From the NCBI GenBank assembly GCA_963965975.1, contig OZ014415.1, positions 6,267,001-6,331,000 on the forward strand: DNA of 64,000 nucleotides, in the 5' to 3' direction. This document shows, piece after piece, positions 45,353 to 57,049 of this stretch (position 1 is the stretch's first letter; the number at the start of each line of letters is the position of its first letter). Both the position numbers and the translations under genes were made by a program. The notes beneath the pieces were generated by a model. It saw only the letters and a list, made by a program, of their open reading frames with translations. It did not search any database and was not told the DNA's origin. The DNA is from Xestospongia bergquistia (taxonomy: Eukaryota; Porifera; Demospongiae; Haplosclerida; Petrosiidae).

Positions 45353-45970
45353 AATATACTGAACTTGTATAGATATACTATAATATTGATGATATTAATT
45401 CCTTTAATTGGTTAGTCTATACTGATGCTTTGTTAAGACATTAATCAGGAAAGGAGGTGTACTCCTCACAAGGAAATTAGATTGCACCTTATGGAAATAC
45501 AATAGCAATTAATGTTAAAGATGTTATTTTTAACAAATACATTTTTGACATTTTTTACACAGCAATCATTAATTAATATATAGCTGTTGGAATAGATTAA
45601 AAAATTTGTGTTTGAATAAAGACAAAATTGACAGGAGAATACAAACATAACATTGAGATGAAGCAATTAGCTCCTTATTATTGTCATGTCTCTGATGAGT
45701 ATAAAGATATAGAATTGTCCAGTGCTACTAGCAAATAAAGAGGTACAAAATATATTGTGAAAAAAATCTGTTCACTATTCTAATTTTGTTGTGATGTACT
45801 GGAAGATATTTTTAATTTTCAAACTTGATTACAGCCAAAAGTCTTATCTACTGTTGCACTCTTTACATATTAACCAGAAAAGAGGAGGCTGTCCTTATAT
45901 ATACAAAACAATGAAAATAAATGTATTCATATATAATTATGTCTTTTAACGAAATAAGTGTCTATAAAAA
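45353..45970. other. Relic spacer between Y3 and X3
   Basis: Third version of the spacer: the Y3 upstream element (45447), then decayed sequence, then an X-promoter relic GAGGAGGCTGTCCTTATATA near 45884. No gene is seen. Confidence 0.55.
45447..45480 (-). promoter_or_regulatory. Upstream dyad element, Y3
   Basis: AGGAAAGGAGGTGTACTCCT followed by AAGGAAATTAG; it begins 95 bp upstream of the Y3 ATG. Confidence 0.65.
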
Positions 45971-47161
45971 CTATGTCTGTTTACAACATTGCAAGTTTGA
46001 AAAAGTATAGTTGGCTTTCTTTTTCACGGCAGACCCTTTCTTTTTGTTTGTATTAAATATAAGCATTGTTCCTACCCTCAAGGATGTTGTAATAGTCACC
46101 ACTATTGCTAGAACAATAGTAACAACTCCTAACAATATCGATCTTGTGTAATGAAACTGCTCTATTCTGCAAACAGTGCCATTTGGTATATTGGTAGCAA
46201 TATCACACCCAAATAAACATCCAATAGGTTGAGGATTATCTGTAAGAATTATAGTAGCAGTTGTTGTCCACAGTAAAACAATGAGAAAGATATAAAGAAT
46301 AACTTTTTTGATATTTTTAGGAGTTTGATAAAGTGCTAGATATATTCCAGATGCATAAATAAGTACCAATACCACAGCCCATATGAATAAAGATAATCCA
46401 TACATGATCCATGCCAAAACAATTTCACCAGATGGACAAAAGTCAGGTGAATTAAAAGGAACACTAGCTATAGCAGTGAACCATGCATCTAAGTCTACTA
46501 TTAAGGCAAAGGCATGACCTGTATCTCTAGCAACTGCCCAATGCCACTTCTCAGTATAGTTGACTTCATGTTTACGCACTATGGTTACTCTTTCAATTAA
46601 GAGAGGTATAAATGTGAATAATAAAAGAGACATGTATAACATTCCATTAGCTGCATATTCTACAGCATCACTACAACTTGAATCACAGCCAAATGTATCG
46701 CCATATGATTCAATATAGTAACTGAAATTGTCTCCAAAATAGTATAGCAATCCTGCTATGGCAACTAAGACTTGAGATATGATTGTGGCTTGATATTCTC
46801 GATTTGACTTGAATATCATGTGAAAATCTTTGAGCCATATTGTTCCAATAATGATTGATACTGAGATAATAATGTAATACAAGGCAAAAACAGAGAAGAT
46901 AATAAGAGCTATTTGTGCCAATTTATCTTCACTAAAACCAGGAAATTGATGATGTAAGTACAGAATAAACTGAAATGAAAACTCAACAATAGTACAAAGA
47001 AAAATTAACCATAGTTTAACAAAGTACTCGTTGATATTATCGTGTCTCTGTAATAGATATATTATCAATTAAATGCAGATACATATTTGACCAACAATGT
47101 AAAAAACTACAATATCACAAGCTAGACATATATAATGATGAAAGGACAATCTTACCACCAT
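45971..47161 (-). CDS. Eight-pass membrane protein, X3
   Basis: Exon 1 ATGGTG (47161-47156), exon 2 47047-45971; 360 residues, used here as the reference. Approximate membrane segments: 11-33, 46-70, 88-106, 133-155, 176-198, 213-239, 250-270, 303-325. Loop cysteines: C123 and C127 (GCDSSC), C206 (FCP), C279 and C283 (GCLFGCD), C295. Sequon N291 (NGT). TM5 acidic pair D187/D189 with W191 (VDLDAWF) and H180 (TGHAFAL). The tail runs about 14 residues beyond X2 because the stop is later. Intact. Confidence 0.87.
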
Positions 47162-47253
47162 ACTATACTTGTACAGATACACTATGAGAGTCACCCTTCA
47201 ATTGTCACAGTAATATCTCTTATCTATTGTTACTCTCCTTAAGAAATAAAGCC

Positions 47254-47288
47254 AGGAAAGGTGTAGCTGTTCTCCTTAGAGAAATTAA
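47254..47288 (-). promoter_or_regulatory. Upstream dyad element, X3
   Basis: AGGAAAGGTGTAGCTGTTCT followed by TTAGAGAAATTAAAT; it begins 93 bp upstream of the X3 ATG. Confidence 0.65.
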
Positions 47289-47514
47289 ATCTATCTTCCT
47301 TAAGGAAATTAAATCACATTTAACATAATTCTCAAAGTATACTTGTGGTATTGTAGATTGTGTCTTAGGATGTTATTTTTTAAAATCGAATCTAATATAT
47401 TATTTCTTGTATATTGTAAATGATACCAAGAATTATAATATCTATATTTAATACATTTCTTATTTTGGAATTATAATACAAACATAATATAAAAAGTGAT
47501 AATATTAAAATATA

Positions 47515-48688
47515 TTACTGTTTTCTTTTTGTCAATGAATTATTCATTTTGTTATAATAAACAATCCTTGTTCCAATTCTCATAACACTGATGAAAAATA
47601 TCATCAAACCGAATACAATCACAACACTTCCTAGCAGTATAGTTCTACTACCATGATAGTTTGTTGCTTGACACTCAGTATAATTTAATGCACTGTAATC
47701 AGAGATATCACAATTAAACAGGCATCCAATAGGTTGTTCATTATCTGCAAGTAACGTGATAGCTGTCATTTTCCACAGTATTAAAATCAAACATATAATT
47801 AATGACTTTTTGAAGTTTGTGGAGTTTCACTAAGTGCTAATTGTACTTCTAGTGTATAAATAATATTAATAATAATAACCATACAAACAGACAGAATCCA
47901 TACATTATCCATGCAAGTATAAGCTCATGATTTGGGCAATAGTCAGATGAATAAAAAGGGATGTCAGCGACTGTACTAAACCATGCATCAAAAACTACTA
48001 TCAATGCAAGGGCATGGCCTGTATCCTTGAGTATTGACCAGTGCCATTTTTCACCATGATAAACTCTTATATCATCAATTATTTTCATACGTTCTATAAC
48101 TGTTGGTACAAGGGTGAAGATCAGGAGTGATACCACAAGTAGTGTATTAGTTACAAGGTCGATTACATGAACACAATTGCTATTACAACCTAATTCATTG
48201 GTAAATTCGGAAACGATTGTGACAAAATTATCTGCAAAATAATAGCATGTTCCTGCAATTGTCACTAAAAATTGAGAAACAAGAGTTGCTTGATAATCTT
48301 GTTTTGATTTGAACATCATATGATATTTTCGGAACTTTATTATCCCAATAATTACTGACAGTGAGATAATGATATAATATAGACCAAACACAGAAAAGAT
48401 GACAACCACTAGTTGTGCTTGCCTGTTCTTGCCTAACAAAGCATTGTGTCTTGAGAAATCATAAAGAAGTAATTGGAGTGAGAATTCAAAAAATGTAGAA
48501 ATAAGAAGCAGGCACATTTTAAGAAAGTAATCATTGTTGCTATCGTGTCTCTGCAATAAAAGAAATATACTTCTGATACCTAAATGGGAGTGGTCTTAGT
48601 ATTTATAATACTAAGCATATATTCTAAGACACTCATGCACCACAATAACGCACAATACAATGAAAATGATGCATAGGTCTACCCCCAT
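47515..48688 (-). pseudogene. Eight-pass membrane protein, Z1 (frameshifted)
   Basis: Exon 1 ATGGGG (48688-48683, donor GTAGAC, weaker than the usual GTAAG), exon 2 from 48550. The frame is open through TM6 (GHALALIVVFDAWFSTVAD). It then breaks near 47850 by small deletions relative to Z2 (AATATTATTTATAC for AATATTGATTTATAC, and shortened SETPQN-like sequence). The C-terminal part is open in another frame (47790-47515). TM5 reads VVFDAWF, so the first acidic residue of the pair is absent in Z. Confidence 0.85.
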
Positions 48689-49356
48689 AAATCGTTGTCC
48701 TTAAAGCTGCAAGTCACAACCTTAACTTTCTAATACTATACTTCTTGTGACTTTCTGTAACTTTAAGGAAAAGAGGTGGTTACCCTCTTAAAGGAAATTA
48801 CTAAATGTAGAATGTGCACATCCCAATTGACTAAGAACTTCCTTGATAACAACAAGCAATACACTAAGAAAGTACACCATGCATCCAACTTATATAGAAA
48901 ATGAGCTGAGAGGTCATGTCATGACACCTTCTTTTGTAGTTTCTTAGTACATTAATGGTTGTGGTCATATATCAGTGGTGAACATATTCTACAATGCTCT
49001 CACCTTACCAGGCTAGTTAGTGATATGTCAGACAGAAATATGTTTGCTTGTATAATTATTTCTACTCCTCTAATTGGAGAGGATTGCCCTAATGTCAGAA
49101 TTGATAAAATGTAGATTTGTTGTAATATTAGTTTTAGGATAACATATAAATGATAGTGTCTGAATGTTATAAATCTATTTGTCTTTGATACATTTAATGT
49201 TGGTACATCTGTTGTTTGAGAAAACATTTAACATCATGAGAAATCCTTTACGTAAATGAAAATTGCCAACACCCATCCTGGCAAGTTCAAACTTTAATTT
49301 GACATAATTTTAACAGATACATTTTTTATCTGTCAGTTATTGTATACCTGTTTATA
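48689..49356. other. Divergent intergenic region between Z1 and W1
   Basis: Holds the Z1 upstream element (48766) and the W1 promoter. Near the W1 start, ACAGATACATTTTTTATCTGT (about 49313-49333) forms a 7-bp-arm hairpin, conserved at W2. Nearly identical to 56370-57049 and, with changes, to 62871-63528. Confidence 0.6.
48766..48800 (-). promoter_or_regulatory. Upstream dyad element, Z1
   Basis: AGGAAAAGAGGTGGTTACCC followed by TCTTAAAGGAAATTA; it begins 78 bp upstream of the Z1 ATG. Confidence 0.65.
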
Positions 49357-50458
49357 ATGGTGGTAAGCTATGCTATAGTATTACTACTATAATATTACAT
49401 GTGTAATATGTACACTTTACTTTTTACAGGACCACGATGATACTAAAGACTACAGTTTAAAGATTTCCTTGGTACTATGGACTGTTCTGTCAGAAATGAT
49501 CATGCAGTTGCTTGCCATTAGTACAAATGTCAGTAAACACAGAGATTTATTAGCTGTTATAATATTTTCTGTCATAGCTATTTATATCTTAGCTTCAGGC
49601 ATTGGTATAAGTGTTATAATGATAAAGTATCGCACTTTGTATCTCAAGAAGGAAAGTAAAGGGGACTTCACTATTGATCTTGGTAAACGTTTCTTAACAG
49701 GAATTGCTAGTTTGTTGTATTACGTTGGCAGTAACTTAGATACTGTGATGCAAAACTTTGGAACTAGTTTAGGATGTGGTACTGATTGTCAAAATAATAT
49801 CAATGACATTTCAACTGTATTACTAGTAATGTCATTAGTGGCATTCACAATGCTGCCTAGTTTGAGTGATAAGGCTAAAGCTTTACGTGACACTGTGTAC
49901 ACACCCAAAGAAGATGAATGGTCGTGGTCTTTTTGGAAAAATACAGAGCATGCTATTTCAATGATAATTGAGGTTGATGGGTGGTTTTCTACTGTGACAG
50001 ATTTAACTTCAAACTCATCCTCATATTGTCCCTCACTTGAATTGGCTATTGCTTGGGTACTCTATGGTGTTATCATAGTGGTATGGATTGGGTTTGTTGT
50101 CATAACTTATGGACCTGGTTTTGTCCTCATTTCAAAAAGAAAATCTCACAAAAAGAAGACATATATAGGTCTGATATTAGTGTGTATTATCTTATGTATC
50201 TTTCCATCATTGTATCTCTTTGCTAACAATGATCAGCCTTCTGGATGTTTATTTGGATGTGATGTCTCTAGTGATACTCAAGATAGAGTTTGTCATAATA
50301 CTGCATATCGTGTTACAAGAGCTTCTCTTCTTTTCTTGATGTTTATTGTGCTTCTTTTACTTGTGAGTGGAATGATTGTCAATGGATTACATAATCTTGC
50401 TATGTCACAATGGAAACAGAAATCTAGTGAAACAAAACAACAAAAGACAATTAAATAA
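49357..50458 (+). CDS. Eight-pass membrane protein, W1
   Basis: Exon 1 ATGGTG (49357-49362, donor GTAAGC), exon 2 49430-50458 after TTTTTACAG; 344 residues starting MVDHDDTKDYSLKISLVLW. It lies in the opposite orientation to its neighbours. Shared core: ASLLYYVGSNL, GCGTDC, WSWSFWKNTEHAISMIIEVDGWF, YCP, NDQPSGCLFGCD and a last loop Cys. The usual sequon before that Cys is absent (SSDTQDRVC). In TM5 the Ala of DAWF is Gly (EVDGWF). The tail is basic (KQQKTIK). Intact and almost identical to W2. Confidence 0.86.
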
Positions 50459-50683
50459 AATATTATTGTTCATCATTCAAATTTGCAATGTAACATTTCT
50501 GATCAAGTAGAATTCTTGAATGATACAAGAAAACTGTATTAATATGTATAGTGTTAAAGTATTAATGATAGGTAAATAATGAAATGGGTGGACACAGACA
50601 ACCAGTATGTTAGGTTAGGTGAAAATATCAATGAAACTGTTAAAATCACTGTTTGAATAACAATAATTATAGTTTGTCATTAA

Positions 50684-51903
50684 TTATGTTACATCATCAC
50701 TTTGTTCCTCAAGATCAATGTCAATTGGTTTATCAGTTTCATCTGTTTTATTAACTCTTTCCTGATTATTAGCAGATATTTGGTCTTGTTCATCATTCTC
50801 AGAATTTGGATTCATTTGGTTTAGTGTTGGGTGTCCATTATTTCCTTTCCCAAAATCAAGAATATTTTTGCCATGTTTCAGACACCAATGAACAATGAGT
50901 ATAACAGTCACTGATGATAGATATATCATGACTACTGCTAAAATGACAGCCCTTGTAGCATGGAATGAATAGTAATGACACTCTGTTGTACTATTAAGAT
51001 ATTGTAAATCTGTTTGACAATCAAACATGCAACCAAGAGGTTGAACATTATCAGCTAAAATATACCCACCAGAAGAGGCCCATATCAAAGCCAGTATTAT
51101 ACATAAAATGACAGCTTTGTGCCTATTTTTCTTTCTCCTGAAAGCTTTAATAACGCCTGGTAAACCAATTACAACAAGCAAGACTGCCCAAATGATAAGA
51201 CTTATAATAAGCAAGATCCATGCTAAATACAAATCATGTGAAGGACAATGTATAGTTGCTTTTACTGGTATATCAGAAACTGCTGTAAACCAGGCATCAA
51301 ATTCAAGCAGAAGGGACATTGACTGTGCTGTAATTTTCCAAGGTGACCATGGAGTCTCAGTACTCCCTCCAATATTCGTGATCATGTGAATTGTTAATAC
51401 TTTTGTCTTATTGACAAATGATGGGGTTAGCCGAAGTATCAGAATAGAGAGAATAATGAGAGTATTACTAATTTCAACCAAAATCTCTCTGCACTCATCA
51501 TTACAGTCAAAGTATTGCCCATAAGCAGCAAATACAGTGCCAAGTTAATTTCCTAAAAGATAGGACACACCAGCTAAAGATGTTAGCACATGTGCCACAA
51601 CAATTGTAATAAAATCTGTTTTGCTTCTCTTTGAAAACAATCTCTTTCTATAGATGATTGTTCCAAAAATAACGAAAAAAGAAAATAAATGAAGAAAGCA
51701 ACTATCATTAAAAGAATTACTAGAGAAGCTATTGCATACTGCAATGTATCTCCCTTTAAAATGTAAAAAACTTGGGCAATAAATGATATGAGTAGGTTCA
51801 AAAGAATTAAGACGATTTTAAAAATATATTCATTCAAATGTTCATGATCCTAGAAGACATATAATATCAAAAAGATAATGATACAGCTAAGACTTAACAC
51901 CAT
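50684..51903 (-). pseudogene. Eight-pass membrane protein, V1 (two lesions)
   Basis: Start ATG 51901-51903 with a damaged donor (GTGTTAAG), exon 2 from 51849. A frame change near 51680 (TTTTTTCGTTATTTTTGG against TTTTCTCTTGTCATTATTTT in U) and a TAA at 51545-51547 (GGAAATTAACTTGG; U has an Arg codon) stop translation. The 265 codons from 51481 on are open and keep LLLEFDAWFTAVSDIP, HCP, NVQPLGCMFDCQ, the sequon NST and a long acidic tail (DLEEQSDDVT). The copy V2 carries the same lesions. Confidence 0.87.
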
Positions 51904-52412
51904 GGCTTCACTACTTGTTGTTAGCTGGTTTCAAAAAATTTAACTATATGACATCTAATGCTTCACTACCTGACATCTATAATAAATTGATCTGAAGTTT
52001 TTACTGTCAAGTAAAGGTATCAGTGAAGTTTGTTATTACTCAATAAAACAGTTTTTAATTATGCTGAGCAAATATCTTTGATTTTTTCTTAATATATCAT
52101 ATGGTATATATGTTTGTATTAATAGTATTGAAGAATGTGGTTAGTAGTAGTGTGCAAAACATAATATGTCATAGACTTTTAGCTGAATTGGCGCCCACAA
52201 TATAAAAATATATACCTTATATAAAACATGTTATAAATATGGATATCAATAAGAAGTGTAGATTACAAATATGAAATATGATCAAGGTAGTAAACAATAT
52301 ACAACAAATTAGTTAACAAGGGAAGATATTAGGGTAATTCTAAATAGTGATGAACCATTATTTTGTAAGTTACATCAAAGCTTACAACAGTTTAGTTCAT
52401 ATTATTACTTTG
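51904..52412. promoter_or_regulatory. V1 upstream region with U/V-type motif
   Basis: Contains AACTATATGACATCTAATGC about 40 bp upstream of the V1 ATG. A close match (AACTGTATGACATCTAA) lies about 45 bp upstream of U1 and before the relic at 54395. The remainder is AT-rich with no gene. Confidence 0.5.
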
Positions 52413-53602
52413 TTACTCAAGGCTAACATCCTTCTTATCATCAGCTTCGTTTTCAACAGCTGTCATTTCTTGATTGTCAGGTGTTTGGTCTTGTGTTTTA
52501 TTTCCATTACATTCTTTCCTGAAAAGGATTATTGTTTTGCCATTTTTCTGACACCAATGAACAACAAGTGTAACAGTCACAGATGTCAAAAAAATTAATA
52601 TTATGAATAATATGGTAGCCCTTGTAGCATGGAATGCCTCATAATTACAGTCAATTCTTGTGTGATTGACATTGAGATATGGTAGATCTGTATAGCAATC
52701 AAATGCACAACCAAGTGGCTGAGTGTTATCACCTAAAAGATATCCACCAGAGGCAACCCATATCAAAGCCAATATTACACATATAATGGCAGCCTTGTGC
52801 CCATTCTCCTTTGTCCTGTAGACTTTAATAAAACCTGGTAAACCAATTACAACAAGTAAAACTGCCCATATGATAAGACTTACAGCAAACAAGCCCCATT
52901 CTAAATACATCTCATAAAAAGGACAATATCTAGGAGCTTCCTTTCCTGGTATATCGGACACTGCTGTAAACCAAGCATCTAAGTCTAACATTAGAGCCAA
53001 TGACTGTGCTGTAATTTTCCAAGGTGACCATAATGGCTCCTTATTCTCCTTTATAGAGTGTGTATCTTTGACTACATGAATTGTTAGCATGTCTATCTTA
53101 TTGATAAATGGTGGTGTTAGTGTAAGCAATAGAATAGAGAAAATAATAAGAGTGTTACCTACTTCAATCATACTCTCTCTGCACTCGTCATTACAGCTAA
53201 AGAGATGTCCATAATAGGCAAATATGATTCCAATTCTATTGCCCAGAAGATAAGACACACCAGCTATAGCTGTTAACACATGTGCCACAACAATTGTAGG
53301 AAATGCTGTTTTGCTTTTCTTTAAAATTATTCTCTCTCTAGAGACAATTGTTCCAAAAATAATGACAAGAGAAAAGAAAATGAAAATGACCACTGTCAAC
53401 AATTCAATTATCAAAGCAGCCATTCCATCTTGCTTTCTATCTTTCTTAGATAGATACAAAATTTCGCCCATGAATCCTATTGATAAATTTAAGAAAACAA
53501 CAACAATTTTGAGAATATATTCATTTAAATGTTCATGAGCCTAATCAACATAAAAAACAATGACATTAATAAAAATTATATATTGCACCAACTTACTGCC
53601 AT
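52413..53602 (-). CDS. Eight-pass membrane protein, U1
   Basis: Exon 1 ATGGCA (53602-53597), exon 2 53540-52413; 377 residues starting MAAHEHLNEYILKIVVVFLN. Core: AGVSYLLGNRI, SCNDEC, SPWKITAQSLALMLDLDAWF, RYCP, DNTQPLGCAFDCY (GCAF rather than GCLF), sequon NHT, then Cys before TM8. The TM6-7 loop is basic (YRTKENGHKA). The long acidic tail (NEADDKKDVSLE) resembles V and G, not X and Y. Intact; its duplicate U2 is also intact. Confidence 0.86.
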
Positions 53603-53644
53603 TGTCTTGTTTGAAAATGCTAGCTATGTCTACAGCTTCCAATT

Positions 53645-53662
53645 CTTAACTGTATGACATCT
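53645..53662 (-). promoter_or_regulatory. U-type upstream motif, U1
   Basis: TAACTGTATGACATCTAA, 43 bp upstream of the U1 ATG; shared with V1, V2, U2 and two relics. It differs from the element of Y, X and Z. Confidence 0.5.
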
Positions 53663-53949
53663 AAACTGACTTAATGTCTGTTATTGAATTACAAGAATTA
53701 GCACTTATTATTATTCATTGTTATATACAAGTATTATAGTTTATACATATTTATATTGTTGTTGTTGTTGCTGTATTTGTATAATTATGATAGTCTTAAC
53801 TTCATCTTCACTACCGTCAATATTGATGGTAGTGATGCTGAAGTTGAGAGAGATTAATCAGCTTCTTCATCAAAATGAGTTACCATATCCTGTTTATAAT
53901 TGGAGATCATCTTCTCAATTAATGTAGGAACTGCTTCTATTACATATTG

Positions 53950-54395
53950 CAAATGAGATAGGTGCAGAAGAATGACAACAATTTTAAAATCAAATCTCTC
54001 TGCAATTTTCACCACAGCCAAACTCTATGCCTGTAACCAACATGGCAATTCTATTGCAAAGTGCTAGTGTACTCCAATTAAAGGATTCAATACACGAGTT
54101 ATAATTTTATTTCTTTTCTTTTAAAAACACATTCTCAAGAGAGATATTTAATTTGTTTAAAAATAACTACAAGAGAAATCATGATAAAAACATCAAGCAT
54201 CATTAATATAGAATTTCTAAATGAAGCATTCCACCATGTTGTGTATTTCTGTCTATAACATATAACATTTGGGCAACAAAGGGTACCAATAAGATCAGGA
54301 AAAAGATAAAAATTTTTAGAATGTTCCTAATCCTAGAAACATACAATAGCAACTAATAATAACAACTAACACTTACCACCATGGCTTTGTTACCT
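53950..54395 (-). pseudogene. U/V-type N-terminal relic 1
   Basis: Keeps a V-like start (ATGGTG|GTAAG at about 54390) and eroded N-terminal sequence (AAAACACATTCTCAAGAGAG area; ACCACAGCCAAACTC). Frames are lost and the 3' half is missing. It is duplicated near 61540-61985. Confidence 0.65.
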
Positions 54396-54689
54396 GTTGT
54401 TAGCTGGATTCAAAGAATTTAACTATATGACATCTAATACCTTACTACTGACATCTATAATAAATTGATCTGAAGTTATTACTCTCAGGTAAAGGCATCA
54501 ATGCAGCTTGTTATTACTCAATATAACAAATATGTTTTGTTGTTAATATTTCCTATAGTATCTTTGTATGGTAAAATGATTATAGTGTTCAAGGATGTGG
54601 CTATCAATAAGGTACTATGATAAGTCAGACTTTTGACTGAATTGGGACTCATATTATAAACACACATTATATAAAATATGTCATAAACA

Positions 54690-54880
54690 CGTTTACTCAC
54701 TATGGTTACTCTTTCAATTAAGAGAGGTATAAAAGTGAACAATAAAAGAGACATGTATAACATTCCATTAGCTGCATAATCTACTGCATCACTACAACTT
54801 GAATCACAGTTAAATATATCACCATATGCTATAATATAGTCACTGAAATTGTCGCCAAAATAGTATAAATAAAATAATAT
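54690..54880 (-). pseudogene. X-subfamily internal fragment 1
   Basis: Encodes YYFGDNFSDYIIAYGDIF, then the CDSSC pair and GMLYMSLLLFTFIPLLIERV, that is TM3 end to TM4 of an X gene. Both ends are abrupt. The following 54898-55000 stretch (TTTTGCTACCGTCCACTATA) is not found elsewhere except in the duplicate at 62.5 kb. Confidence 0.85.
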
Positions 54881-55189
54881 ATAAATAATATATATATATT
54901 TAAGAAGTACAGAAGTTTTGCTACCGTCCACTATAGTTTGTTGGCTACCAGTGCTGTGTTTGCCGAGTTAAAGCAGTTCAAAGCCATTTGCCTGGGTAAC
55001 ACATTTAACATAATTCTCAAAGTATACTTGTGGTATTGTAGATTATTTGTGTCTTTGAGCTCAAGTGTTATTTTTTAAACAAAATTAAATGTATTATTTC
55101 CTTTATATTGTAAATGATACCAAGAAATTATAATGTCTGTAAATATTTAATATATTCTCTGTTTTGGAATATACAAATATTAAAACATA

Positions 55190-56369
55190 TTACTGTATTC
55201 TTTTTGTCAATGAATTATTCACTTTGTTATAATAAACAATCCTTGTTCCAATTCTCATAGCACTGATGAAAACTATCATCAAACCAAATACAATCACAAC
55301 AGCTCCTAGCAGTATAGCTCTACTACCATGATAGTTTGTTGCTTGACAGCCAGTATAATTTACTGCACTATAATCAGAGATATCACAATTAAACAGGCAT
55401 CCAATAGGTTGTTCATTATCCGCAAGTAATGTGATAGCTGTCATTGTCCACAGTATTAAAATCAAACAGATATAAATAGTAACTTTTATGAAGTTTTGAG
55501 GAGTTTCACTAAGTGCTAATTGTACTCCTGGTGTATAAATCAATATTAACAATAATAACTATACAAACAGACAGAATCCATACATTATCCATGCAAGTAT
55601 AAGCTCATGATTTGGGCAATAGTCAGATGAATAAAAAGGGATGTCAGCGACTGTACTAAACCATGCATCAAAAACTACTATCAATGCAAGGGCATGGCCT
55701 GTATCCTTGAGTATTGACCAATGCCATTTTTCAGCATGATTAACTCTTATATCGTCAATTATTTTCATACGTTTTATAACTTTTGGTACAAGGGTGAAGA
55801 TCAGGAGTAATACCACAAGTAGGGTATTAGTTACAAGGTCGATTACATGAACACAATTGCTATTACAACCTAATTCATTGGTAAATTCGGAAATGATTGT
55901 GTCAAAATTATCTGCAAAATAATAGCATGTTCCTGCAATTGCCACTAAAAATTGAGAAACAAGAGTTGCTTGATAATCTTGTTTTGATTTGAACATTATA
56001 TGATATTTTCGGAACTTTATTGTCCCAATAATTACTGACACTGAGATAATGATATAATATAGACCAAACACAGAAAAGATGACAACCACTAGTTGTGCTT
56101 GCCTGTTCCTGCCTAACAAATGATTGTGTCTTGAGAAATCATAAAGAAGTAATTGGAGTGAGAATTCAAAAAATGTAGAAATAAGAAGCAGACACATTTT
56201 AAGAAAGTAATCATTGTTGCTATCGTGTCTCTGCAATAAAAGAAATATACTTCTGATACCTAAATGGGAGTGGTCTTAGTATATATAATACTAAGCATAT
56301 ATTCTAAGACACTCATGCACCACAATAGCACACAGTACAATGAAAATGTTGTATCAGTCTTACCCCCAT
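55190..56369 (-). pseudogene. Eight-pass membrane protein, Z2 (single nonsense codon)
   Basis: Exon 1 ATGGGG (56369-56364, good GTAAG donor), exon 2 from 56230. One lesion: TAG at 55556-55558 in TM6 (CLFV-stop-LLLLIL), where Z1 has TGG (Trp). The frame is otherwise continuous to the stop at 55190, with sequon NYT, QPIGCLFNCD and a TM5 VVFDAWF lacking the first acid. Readthrough is possible but speculative. Its 3' flank resembles the Z fragment at 43.7 kb more than Z1, so Z2 may be a mosaic. Confidence 0.82.
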
Positions 56370-57049
56370 AAATTGTTGTCCTTAAAGGTACAAGTCACAA
56401 CCTTCACTTTCTAATACTACACTTCTTGTGACTTTGTATAACTGTAAGGTTTGTATAACTGTTAGGAGGTGGTTATCCTCCTAAAAGAATTACCAAATGT
56501 AGAATGTGCACATTCCAATTGACTAAGAACTTCCTTGATAACAACAAGCAATACACTAAGAAAGTACACCATGCATCTAACTTATATAGAAACTGAGCTG
56601 AGAGGTCACGTCATGACACCTCTTTTGTAGCTTCTTAGTACATTAATGGTTGTGGTCATATATCAGTGGTGAACATATTCTACAATGCTCTCACCTTACC
56701 AGGCTAGTTAGTGATATATCAGACAGAAATATGTTTGCTTGTATAATTATTTCTACTCATCTAATTGGAGGGGGCTGCCCTAATGTCAGAATTGTTAAAA
56801 TGTAGAATTGTTGTAACATTATAGTTTTACCAAAATATATCAATGATGGTGTCTGAATGTTATAAATCTATTTGTCTTTAATACATTTAATGCTGGTACA
56901 TCTGTTGTTTGAGAAAACATTTAACATCATGAGAAATCCTTTACGTAAATGAAAATTGCCAACACCCATCCTGGCAAGTTCAAACTTTAATTTGACATAA
57001 TTTTAACAGATACATTTTTTATCTGTCAGTTATTATATACCTGTTTATA
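56370..57049. other. Divergent intergenic region between Z2 and W2
   Basis: Near-identical copy of 48689-49356. Contains the Z2 upstream element at 56463 and the W2 promoter hairpin near 57006. No gene is seen. Confidence 0.6.
56463..56493 (-). promoter_or_regulatory. Upstream dyad element, Z2
   Basis: TAGGAGGTGGTTATCCTCCT followed by AAAAGAATTACC; it begins 94 bp upstream of the Z2 ATG. The right half is slightly eroded (AGAATTA for GGAAATTA). Confidence 0.6.

Larger units (their letters stand above)
47850..54890. repeat. Large segmental repeat, copy 1 (Z-W-V-U-X fragment)
   Basis: The gene order Z(-), W(+), V(-), U(-), U/V relic, X fragment recurs from 55559 to about 62480 at an offset of 7693 bp, falling to 7597 bp after a deletion. 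A third partial copy starts at 62871. Edges are approximate. Confidence 0.9.
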
